The notes under the pieces: model-generated | Told to the model about the DNA's origin: nothing | Database searches by the model: none | The model's input: the letters and a program-made list of their open reading frames with translations, nothing else | Shown here: positions 57,568-64,000 of the stretch, one piece after another | Position numbering within the stretch: position 1 is the first letter of the stretch | Layout: each line of letters opens with the position of its first letter | Position numbers and translations under genes: made by a program | DNA from: Eubacteriales bacterium | GTDB lineage: Bacteria; Bacillota; Clostridia; Lachnospirales; Lachnospiraceae | Direction: 5' to 3' | Length of the DNA stretch: 64,000 bases | Assembly: GCA_030536575.1 (NCBI GenBank) | Contig: JAUNPS010000010.1 | Span: 9,896-73,895 of the forward strand

Positions 57568-58365
57568 ATGACCGAATCTACTGCGAATACAAATGATAAA
57601 ATCCTTCGTAAGCTTGCTGCAATGCGCATGTTTGACGACGCTTTTATGTCAGCCGTTTTTGACGGACGGAATGAAGAAACAGCGCTTTTGCTCAACATTA
57701 TCCTTGGCCGCAGCGATATCAAAGTTTTATCCGTAAAAACTCAGGTATATATTACGAACATATACGGCCGGGAAGTAAAGCTGGATATTCTGGCTGAAGA
57801 CGAATCCGGAAAAGCCTATAACATCGAGATCCAACGTGAACTCGCCGGTGCTTCTCCGCAAAGAGCGCGCTTTCATGCTGCGCTGGTCGATGGAAGGCTC
57901 CTTAAAAAGGGGCAGAACTTTGACGACCTTCCGGATCGCTATACGATTTTCATTACGGAAGAAGATAAGTACCAGAAAGGGCTTCCGGCCTATCACGCGC
58001 AATACACCTTGCAGGAACTGGAAAATGAGCCCCTCGGCGACGGTAGTTTTCTCATTTATGTAAATGGCCAATACCGAAACACCGACACGCCGATTGGCCG
58101 CTTAATGCATGATTTCGCCTGTAATAAATCAGAAGATCTGTTGACTCCGCTTCTGCGGGAACGGGTACATTATCTAAAAAACACGAAGGGAGGCCGCGAA
58201 GAAATGAGCAGCATGGTAGAAGAACTGATTACAGAAGAAAAGATTGAAATGGCAAAGCAGGCCATTCTCCGAGGGAAGTACAGCCTTGAAGATATCGCTG
58301 GAATATTAGACCTTCCCTTAGCTTTTGTTCAGGAATTGGCTAAACAGAGTAATATCCGTTACTGA
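57568..58365 (+). CDS. Rpn-family PD-(D/E)XK nuclease (intact)
   Basis: A 265-residue protein of the Rpn/PD-(D/E)XK nuclease family (often labelled transposase). The nuclease core shows KLDILAEDESGKAYNIEIQR near 72-91, with the family's D..EIQ signature. The end (about 220-265, KQAILRGKYSLEDIAGILDLPLAFV) looks like a small helix-turn-helix seen in many members. The ATG follows GGAGGTGATTCG. Members promote DNA breakage and recombination in some bacteria; the function here is unproven. It differs from the broken copy at 1.4-2.5 kb, so it is not a recent duplicate. Confidence 0.88.
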   Translation: MTESTANTNDKILRKLAAMRMFDDAFMSAVFDGRNEETALLLNIILGRSDIKVLSVKTQVYITNIYGREVKLDILAEDESGKAYNIEIQRELAGASPQRARFHAALVDGRLLKKGQNFDDLPDRYTIFITEEDKYQKGLPAYHAQYTLQELENEPLGDGSFLIYVNGQYRNTDTPIGRLMHDFACNKSEDLLTPLLRERVHYLKNTKGGREEMSSMVEELITEEKIEMAKQAILRGKYSLEDIAGILDLPLAFVQELAKQSNIRY

Positions 58366-58372
58366 TCAGACA

Positions 58373-58427
58373 GTACCTGAGCACTTAGCTGCTCAGGTAC
58401 GTAAGAACGTGATTCAGGTGTGAGCAG
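58373..58427. repeat. Hairpin and 28-base dispersed repeat, copy B
   Basis: A perfect 10-base stem (GTACCTGAGC / GCTCAGGTAC, 58373-58400) runs directly into 58400-58427, which matches the inverse of 16155-16182 at 26 of 28 bases. It lies shortly after the Rpn stop codon, as copy A lies after a stop codon. Confidence 0.7.
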
Positions 58428-58448
58428 GCTCCTAATGCCATTTTAACA

Positions 58449-58471
58449 GGCGCCGCCCAAAAGGCGGCGCC
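58449..58471. terminator. GC-rich hairpin between convergent genes
   Basis: GGCGCCGCC / GGCGGCGCC with a CAAAA loop. T-rich bases follow weakly on either strand. It probably ends the Rpn (plus) and FprA (minus) transcripts. Confidence 0.65.
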
Positions 58472-58479
58472 CCTACTAT

Positions 58480-59646
58480 TTATTTCTGCACCAGCTTATC
58501 CGCCAGCTCCTCCAACGCCTTCCTGCTCTCCGCATTCAGCGTCGACTTAATCAGCACAGTCGGCTCCACCAGCTCGATATCCTTCATCACGTCAATCTTC
58601 GCCTTCATCACCTTTCCAGCCGACGGCGCCCACGTCCCATTCTCAATCAGCGCAACCCTTCTCTTCTGGAACTTTTTCGAAACCAGATGATTCAGATAGT
58701 CCTCCATGCACGGGAACACGCCCGCATCATAAGAAGCCGCCGCCAAAACCAGCGTATCATACCGATAAGCATCCTCAATCGCGTCCGCCATATCATCTCT
58801 GGACAGGTCGTAAACCTTCACGCACTTCGCGCCTTTTTCTTCCAGCATTTTAGCCAGTTCTCTGGCCGCAAATGCAGTATTGCCATGGATAGACGCATAG
58901 GCAATCACGATTCCCTCATCTTCCGGCTCGTAGCTGCTCCAGGTCAGATATTTCCCTATGTAGTAGCCCAGATCTTCTTTCAAAACCGGGCCATGCAGCG
59001 GACAAATCATCTGAATATCCAGAGTCGCGGCTTTCTTTAACAGTGCCTGCACCTGCACACCATATTTTCCTACAATGTTAATGTAATAGCGTCTCGCTTC
59101 GGTAATCCATTCTTCTTCCACGTCCAGCGCGCCAAATTTCCCGAATCCATCCGCCGAAAACAGGATTTTTTCGCTCTGCTCATACGCAACCATAACCTCC
59201 GGCCAATGAACCATCGGCGCCATGAAGAACTGCAAAGTATGCTTGCCAAGGCTTAACGTCTCTCCTTCTTTCACCGTCACAGTTCTGCCTTCCAGGTCAA
59301 AGTCGAAAAACTGCTTCATCATCGGGAAGGTCTTGGGATTTCCTACGATCTGCATCGTCGGATATTTTTCCGCCAGAAGCTGCACATTTCCGGCATGATC
59401 CGGCTCCAGATGGGAAACGACCAGGTAATCCGGGGTCTTCCCGTCCAGTACGGCTTCCAGGTTCGCAAGCCAGCCCTCGGTGCCTCTCTTGTCCACGGTA
59501 TCCATAACCGCGATCTTCTCGTCCAGGATCACATAGGAGTTATAGGAAACGCCGTTCGGAACAACATACTGACTCTCGAATAAATCAATGGTCTTGTCAT
59601 CGACACCTACATATTTAATGCTGTCGGTAATGGTGATGTCTTTCAT
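58480..59646 (-). CDS. FprA-type flavodiiron protein
   Basis: A 388-residue A-type flavoprotein that reduces oxygen (or NO) to harmless products in anaerobes. The N-terminal metallo-lactamase-like domain holds the di-iron ligands HLEPDHAG (about 79-86), a later H in MVHWPE and HGPVLK; the C-terminal flavodoxin domain starts near 250 (IVIAYASIHGNTAFAA, FMN site). ATG 59646 follows AGGAGG; the longer frame would cross the promoter. It fits an oxygen-sensitive host. Confidence 0.93.
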   Translation of the reverse strand: MKDITITDSIKYVGVDDKTIDLFESQYVVPNGVSYNSYVILDEKIAVMDTVDKRGTEGWLANLEAVLDGKTPDYLVVSHLEPDHAGNVQLLAEKYPTMQIVGNPKTFPMMKQFFDFDLEGRTVTVKEGETLSLGKHTLQFFMAPMVHWPEVMVAYEQSEKILFSADGFGKFGALDVEEEWITEARRYYINIVGKYGVQVQALLKKAATLDIQMICPLHGPVLKEDLGYYIGKYLTWSSYEPEDEGIVIAYASIHGNTAFAARELAKMLEEKGAKCVKVYDLSRDDMADAIEDAYRYDTLVLAAASYDAGVFPCMEDYLNHLVSKKFQKRRVALIENGTWAPSAGKVMKAKIDVMKDIELVEPTVLIKSTLNAESRKALEELADKLVQK

Positions 59647-59683
59647 TGGGACTTCCTCCTGTTTTTGTATTTTATCGTTGTCA

Positions 59684-59742
59684 ATCCCCAGTGGGGATAA
59701 TGATTTCATATGCATTATATCGAAGATGATGGATTTTGGCAA
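59684..59742 (-). promoter_or_regulatory. Promoter and dyad operator for fprA
   Basis: Minus-strand TTGCCA (59742-59737), 17 bases, TATAAT (59719-59714). A perfect 15-base dyad, ATCCCC-three bases-GGGGAT (59684-59698), lies in the early transcript or at the start site and is a candidate operator. The -35 lies just past the pepD stop. Confidence 0.75.
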
Positions 59743-59749
59743 GAGGCTT

Positions 59750-61198
59750 CTATTTTATGCGTTCCAGGACTTTCAGCAGATAACGCCACATTCTTTCCGT
59801 GGACGAAATCGAAAGCTTTTCCTCGGTGGTGTGGATATCTTTCATGTCCGGCCCGAAGGATACGCAGTCCAGTTCCGGGGATTTTTCGTAGAACAGGCCG
59901 CATTCCAGCCCGGCGTGGATAGCGTTCACCACAGGTTCTTTGCCAAACATTTCCGCATACGTTTCTTTCATGATTTCGCGAAGGGCGGAATCTTTCCGGT
60001 ATTCCCATGCCGGATAGCCCTCTCCCACCGTACAGATTCCGCCGAGGAATTCGGTCAGATACCGTACCTTCTCAGCCACAGCTTCTTTCGCGCTTCCCAC
60101 AGAACTCCGGATGCTTACGTCCAGCAGGAATTTTTCCGCATCCAGTTTCAGGATGCCCGGATTCGCGGAAGTTTCTACCAGTCCCGGAATGTCGCCGCTC
60201 ATTTTCTGGACGCCCCAGGGCGCGAAATTCAGCAGAAAGACGACTTTTTCTCTGCTGATCGGATGCAGCACGTCCGCTTCGCCGGAACCAAGATTTCTGC
60301 AATGGATCGTAATTCCTTCGTCGGAACCGCTGTATTCTTTCCGCAGATGTTTTTCCAGAATGGCCGCGGCTTCCTGCACTTCGGCTTCCCGCCCCGGTTC
60401 GACAACAATTACCGCCGTCGCGGTGCGCGTAATCGCGTTCCCTTTTGTGCCGCCTTCCAGGGATGCCAGCATATATTCTGTTTTCTGGCCCAGTTCGTAC
60501 AGGAAACGGCCCATTAATTTGTTGGCGTTTGCGCGGTTTTTATCGATTTCGGCTCCGGAGTGGCCGCCCACAAGGCCATCGATGGTGATTTCCAGCTTTG
60601 TCCCGGTGATCGCAACGTATGTTACCTCCAATTCGCACGCTGCTCCCAGGCCTCCCGCGCATCCTACACAGAGATATCCTTCCTCTTCGGAGTCCATGTT
60701 AATGAGAAATTTTCCCTTTAAATCGGACATGTCGAGGGCGGCCGCGCCCAGAAGCCCCACCTCTTCATCGGTGGTAATCACGACTTCCAGCGGCGGATGC
60801 CTCAGGCTGTTATCTTCCAGAATCGCCAGCGCATAAGCGACTGCAATCCCGTCGTCGCCGCCAAGCGTCGTACCATTGGCCGTAATATAATCGCCTTCAA
60901 CCATAAGTTCCAGCGGATCTTTCGTGAAATCGTGGTTGGAATCCGGTACTTTTTCGCATACCATATCGCAATGGCCCTGCAGAATGACCGCCGGAGCATT
61001 CTCGTAGCCGGGGGCGGCGTCTTTCCAGATGATAACATTGTTCGCCTCATCCTGGCGGTACTTCAGCCCATGAGAAACAGCAAACGCTGCCAGATAGTCG
61101 CTGATTTCCTTTGTATGGTAAGACCCGTGCGGGATGTTTGCAATTTCTTCGAAGTAATGGAATACACGGGATGGTTCGAGATTTTCTAAAACTGCCAT
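59750..61198 (-). CDS. pepD: Aminoacyl-histidine dipeptidase, M20C family
   Basis: A 482-residue cytosolic zinc dipeptidase (PepD, Xaa-His dipeptidase). Motifs in order are LQGHCDMVCEK (H-x-D metal ligand, near 78), GDDGIAVA (near 118), TTDEEVGLLGA (catalytic Glu pair, near 146) and GGHSGAEI (near 218). ATG 61198 follows GGAGG; the longer frame crosses the promoter. Housekeeping peptide use; no link to the sugar modules. Confidence 0.92.
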   Translation of the reverse strand: MAVLENLEPSRVFHYFEEIANIPHGSYHTKEISDYLAAFAVSHGLKYRQDEANNVIIWKDAAPGYENAPAVILQGHCDMVCEKVPDSNHDFTKDPLELMVEGDYITANGTTLGGDDGIAVAYALAILEDNSLRHPPLEVVITTDEEVGLLGAAALDMSDLKGKFLINMDSEEEGYLCVGCAGGLGAACELEVTYVAITGTKLEITIDGLVGGHSGAEIDKNRANANKLMGRFLYELGQKTEYMLASLEGGTKGNAITRTATAVIVVEPGREAEVQEAAAILEKHLRKEYSGSDEGITIHCRNLGSGEADVLHPISREKVVFLLNFAPWGVQKMSGDIPGLVETSANPGILKLDAEKFLLDVSIRSSVGSAKEAVAEKVRYLTEFLGGICTVGEGYPAWEYRKDSALREIMKETYAEMFGKEPVVNAIHAGLECGLFYEKSPELDCVSFGPDMKDIHTTEEKLSISSTERMWRYLLKVLERIK

Positions 61199-61276
61199 AA
61201 CAGACCTCCATAATTTCTGATTTGGATTTACGGAACGGGCGCTGATGACGGCGGCCTGTCCGTACAAGATATATAT

Positions 61277-61305
61277 ACTATACCCTGTATGCCCGGAAAA
61301 TACAA
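61277..61305 (-). promoter_or_regulatory. Promoter for pepD
   Basis: Minus-strand TTGTAT (61305-61300), 17 bases, TATAGT (61282-61277), followed by a TATATATA run. About 80 bases before the pepD ATG. Confidence 0.65.
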
Positions 61306-61388
61306 TCTTTTTCCAACGGGAATCCTCTGGCGCTTTCCCGGAAAATCCATTATAATATTCTCAAAAACAAGATTGAGGAGTTTGGATT

Positions 61389-62048
61389 ATGAAAGCATTG
61401 ATTTTTGACGTTGATGGAACGCTTTGGGATTCCCGGAGACCGGTGGCCATTGCCTGGGATCGGGTCATTGAGAAAGAAACCGGAAAGCCCCTTGGCCTGA
61501 ATGAAGAAAACATTACTTATCTTTTCGGAAAGCCCATGGATGAGATCTGTGCGTGTGTTTTCCCGGAACTGCCTAAAGAAAAGCAGTTGGAGATCGGGAA
61601 TAAATGTTTTGCCTATGAAAATGAATACCTGGCGGAGGATCCCGGCACGCTGTTTCCGGGGGTGGAGGAGACGCTGGAAAAGCTCGCTGCTTCCTATCCG
61701 CTGTACATTGTCAGCAATTGCCAGAGTGGGTATATCGAGGTGTTTCTGGAATCCAAGGGGCTGGGGCATTGTTTTAAAGGGCACCTTTGTTTCGGAGATA
61801 CGCATCTGTCGAAGGGGCAGACGATTCGGCGTTTGATGAAGGAGCATGGGCTAACGGATGTGGTTTATATCGGGGATACGCAGGGGGATGCGAATGCCTG
61901 TGCGGAAGCTCGGATTCCGTTTGTTTTTGCGGAGTATGGATTTGGGGAATGTGAGAAGGCGGATGGAAGGATTGCTGCTTTTTCGGAGCTTTTGACAATG
62001 TTTCCGAAGACCGGGACGGAGGGGACGCCCGCGCGGCGGGAATTGTAA
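61389..62048 (+). CDS. HAD-family phosphatase
   Basis: A 219-residue HAD hydrolase of the phosphoglycolate phosphatase / beta-phosphoglucomutase type. Motif I is DVDGTLWDS (7-15), motif II SNCQ near 117, the Lys in LSKGQTI near 140 and motif IV YIGDTQGDANA near 161. A helical cap lies between I and II. A TATAAT box at 61351-61356 is a likely -10. The last codons (RREL-stop) lie in the first copy of a 42-44-base repeat. Confidence 0.9.
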   Translation: MKALIFDVDGTLWDSRRPVAIAWDRVIEKETGKPLGLNEENITYLFGKPMDEICACVFPELPKEKQLEIGNKCFAYENEYLAEDPGTLFPGVEETLEKLAASYPLYIVSNCQSGYIEVFLESKGLGHCFKGHLCFGDTHLSKGQTIRRLMKEHGLTDVVYIGDTQGDANACAEARIPFVFAEYGFGECEKADGRIAAFSELLTMFPKTGTEGTPARREL

Positions 62049-62135
62049 GTTCTGGAATGACGGTTTCCTCTTTGGCGCAGCGGGAATCGTAAGCTAGGAC
62101 GGCGGTTCCCTCTCTGGCGCAGCGGGAATCGTAAG
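62031..62135. repeat. 42-44-bp tandem repeat carrying the HAD stop codon
   Basis: Three copies of GCG[CG][AG]GCGGGAATYGTAAG start at 62031, 62075 and 62117. The first contains the HAD stop (TAA 62046-62048); each later copy repeats the end and an in-register TAA. No gene is seen between 62049 and 62196. Confidence 0.85.
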
Positions 62136-62165
62136 CGCAGGAACGGTTGTTTTCTATCTGGCGAG

Positions 62166-62195
62166 GCCCTGGATGCAGGGCATGGAGGTTTAAGG
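62166..62195. repeat. Dispersed hairpin sequence, copy 2 (copy 1 at 121-151)
   Basis: GCCCTG-GATG-CAGGGC forms a stem-loop, followed by ATGGAGGTTTAAGG, which supplies the GGAGG ribosome site of the next gene. Positions 121-151 are a diverged copy (GCCCCGAATACAGGGC...GTTTACAGG) at the end of the serine hydrolase gene. Confidence 0.6.
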
Positions 62196-62196
62196 A

Positions 62197-64000
62197 ATGA
62201 GTAAAAGGAAAAGATGGAGATTTCGATTTGCGGCTGCCGCGCTTTGTCTTGGCGGGAGCCTGATGCTGCCTTTGGTAACGCCGTTTTGCGGGGCGGGGTA
62301 TGCGTTTGCTTCGCAGGCTTCCGGGCTGGTTTATGAGGTCAGCGGGTGGCAGGTTTCGCTTGAGGATGCGAGACGGGCGGCGGAGCTGAGTACGGTTAGT
62401 GTGGCGCTGGGGTATTCCAGCGTTGAGACAAAGAATTTGGAGAAGCAGGCTTCGGATGGGATGGAATTTTGTATGCTGAAGCTGGCTTTTTCGAAAATGG
62501 ACAGTACGGAAAGTATTGAATGGGAAAAGGTGCAGCTTGTGGACAGTCTGGGGAATGGTTATTCCCGGATGGATGACGGATTTCTTACGGATTATGGGAT
62601 GAGCAGGCTGCCGGGGACGGATTTGAATTTTGGGAGTTATGAGGGGTGGATTTGTTTTGAGGTGCCGGCGGAGGCGGAGGGGCTGAAACTGGTGTATCCG
62701 TTTGCGGTGGAGAGGCTGGTGATTGAGGTGGAGGCGGAGAGTCCGTCCATGGCGGACACGGCTGAAACGGGGCGCGACGGCAGCGAGGCCGGGAATCCGG
62801 ACGGGGACACCGAGGACAGCACGCCTGGCAGCGACAGCGCCGGGACTGCGGGCGAAGCCACCGAGAGCGGCACACCTGACAGCGACGACGCTGGAACTGC
62901 GGGCGAAGCCACCGAGAGCGGCACACCTGGCACCGACAGCGCTGGAACTGGAACCGACGCTACGGATGGCAGCCGTGAGGACGCGGCCACCGAGTCGGAA
63001 TCTGGTTCTGCGAATGGCACCGCCGACACCGCCGCGCCCGATTCCAGTGACGCCTCGGACACTCCAGACTCTCTGTCTGTCTCTCAGCCTGAGTCCGAAT
63101 CCGAAACCGCCCAGGAAACGCAGCCCAACACCTGGACACGCCTGGAATCCTACGACTACTTCACCAGCCAACGCACCATCGACTACAACTTGTACCAGGA
63201 ATCCCAAAAAGGCTACTCCTTCCAGGATCCCCTTGTCATCGTCGATCCCTACCAGAATTCCCCCCTGTCCGCCATGGTCATCTTCACCACCCCGGACGAA
63301 ACCTCCGTCGACGCCGTCATCAAAGGCAAGGACGCCAAAAACGACATTACCGTTACCTTTCCAGCCGCAACCACCCACATTCTCCCCATCTACGGTCTCT
63401 ACGCCGGAGACACCACCCAGGTCGAACTGATGCTGGACACCAGAGAATACGTGGAACTGGAAATTACCACGGAAAAAATTGATACGCTTCTAAGCACCGC
63501 CGAGGTCACTGTTGCTGAGGAAGACGCTCTTGACGACGGAATGCTGACCTTTGTCTGTGTGCAGACCGCGGACGGCGGTTCCTACGGCGCGGCCGCCTAT
63601 GACAACGCCGGCGACCTCCGCTGGCTCCTGGAAACCCCGGAAAGCACCGTCCTCCCGCTGAAACGCCTGAAGAACGGCCGCATGATGATGTCTTCTTCCC
63701 GTCTCTTAAGCGGCACCTACTATATGAGCGGCCTTGTGGAATTTGACCTCTGCGGAAAGTATTACAAGGATTACCTGATTCCCGGCGGGGAACACCACGA
63801 TTTTGTAGAGCTCGAAAACGGGAATCTGCTGGTCTGCTCCAGTGCGGAGGATTTTTCGTCTGTGGAAGACCGGATTGTGGAGATCGACCGGGAAACCGGG
63901 GAAGTGGTCTATGAGCTGAACATTGCTGACCTGATCGAGCCGTCTGACGGCGGTTCCCTGAACCGCACGGACGCGGACTGGTGCCATAATAATTCTCTGG
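62197..64000 (+). CDS. Exported aryl-sulfate sulfotransferase with N-terminal extra domain (partial, 3' end off window)
   Basis: An open frame of 601 codons with no stop before the window edge. It has a charged start and hydrophobic segment (about 8-46, signal or anchor), a first domain (about 47-180, VYEVSGWQVSLEDARRAAEL.. resembling DUF4352-type beta-sandwich), a Ser/Thr/Asp/Glu/Gly-rich linker (about 185-305) with 51-base repeats, and then an aryl-sulfate sulfotransferase: N-terminal domain (NSPLSAMVIFTTPDE; ILPIYGLYAG), start of the propeller (GEHHDFVELENGNLLVC), and DWCHNNSL at the very end, the family's active-site His block. Such enzymes move sulfate between phenols. The ATG follows GGAGG with eight-base spacing. 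Confidence 0.8.
   Translation, partial: MSKRKRWRFRFAAAALCLGGSLMLPLVTPFCGAGYAFASQASGLVYEVSGWQVSLEDARRAAELSTVSVALGYSSVETKNLEKQASDGMEFCMLKLAFSKMDSTESIEWEKVQLVDSLGNGYSRMDDGFLTDYGMSRLPGTDLNFGSYEGWICFEVPAEAEGLKLVYPFAVERLVIEVEAESPSMADTAETGRDGSEAGNPDGDTEDSTPGSDSAGTAGEATESGTPDSDDAGTAGEATESGTPGTDSAGTGTDATDGSREDAATESESGSANGTADTAAPDSSDASDTPDSLSVSQPESESETAQETQPNTWTRLESYDYFTSQRTIDYNLYQESQKGYSFQDPLVIVDPYQNSPLSAMVIFTTPDETSVDAVIKGKDAKNDITVTFPAATTHILPIYGLYAGDTTQVELMLDTREYVELEITTEKIDTLLSTAEVTVAEEDALDDGMLTFVCVQTADGGSYGAAAYDNAGDLRWLLETPESTVLPLKRLKNGRMMMSSSRLLSGTYYMSGLVEFDLCGKYYKDYLIPGGEHHDFVELENGNLLVCSSAEDFSSVEDRIVEIDRETGEVVYELNIADLIEPSDGGSLNRTDADWCHNNSL
62827..62964 (+). repeat. 51-bp tandem repeat in the sulfotransferase linker
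   Basis: Copies start at 62827, 62878 and 62929 (last partial) and encode units of 17 residues, GSDSAGTAGEATESGTP. The period keeps the frame. Confidence 0.85.

Overview
The window looks like a chromosomal segment of a glycan-degrading, strictly anaerobic gut Firmicute of the Lachnospiraceae type. The reasons are the YesM/YesN two-component systems, the large Gram-positive SRP RNA close to tadA, a DUF6128-like gene, an FprA flavodiiron protein, an NrdG-type radical SAM activase and strong AGGAGG ribosome binding sites. I read this from protein family content only; no search was run, so genus is not assigned. No rRNA, tRNA, CRISPR array, prophage or complete insertion sequence was recognised.

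Layout. 1-3.1 kb: a beta-lactamase-fold serine hydrolase, an Rpn-type nuclease gene broken by an in-frame amber codon, and a 427-bp non-autonomous transposon with terminal inverted repeats and an 8-bp target duplication. 3.1-11.5 kb (minus strand): sugar module 1, in order sensor kinase, AraC-type regulator, solute-binding protein, two permeases, GH78-like enzyme. 11.6-18.6 kb (minus): module 2 with the same order, ending in a GH43 galactanase-like enzyme. 18.7-30.5 kb: housekeeping and small genes: Gfo/Idh oxidoreductase, GNAT, UPF0158, RlmD, ABC-F, DUF134/NifX pair, two secreted proteins, SRP RNA, tadA, NrdG-like activase and a DUF6128-like protein. 30.7-39.6 kb (minus): module 3, binding protein, two permeases, kinase, regulator and GH95 enzyme in one operon. 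39.8-45.6 kb: module 4, binding protein and two permeases facing a divergent kinase/regulator pair, with no enzyme. 45.7-48.4 kb: a BlaI/BlaR1-like pair and an AT-rich orphan resembling MuF/polyvalent toxin domains. 48.5-57.5 kb: module 5, binding protein, two permeases and an unassigned alpha/alpha-barrel enzyme facing a divergent kinase/regulator pair. 57.6-64 kb: an Rpn protein, FprA, PepD, a HAD phosphatase and the start of an aryl-sulfate sulfotransferase.

The five modules should work alike. A membrane kinase senses an extracellular sugar, its AraC-type regulator switches on the neighbouring importer, and the imported oligosaccharide is trimmed by a cytoplasmic glycosidase (none of the four linked enzymes has a signal peptide). 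None of the five importers has its own ATPase, so a shared MsmX-like ATPase elsewhere is expected. Four of the five binding proteins lack a lipobox cysteine.

The most unusual recurring feature is repeat growth. Tandem, mostly GC-rich repeats have expanded in-frame inside several proteins, including the ATP-lid region of one histidine kinase, and short duplications that carry the stop codon lie at the 3' ends of at least three unrelated genes.
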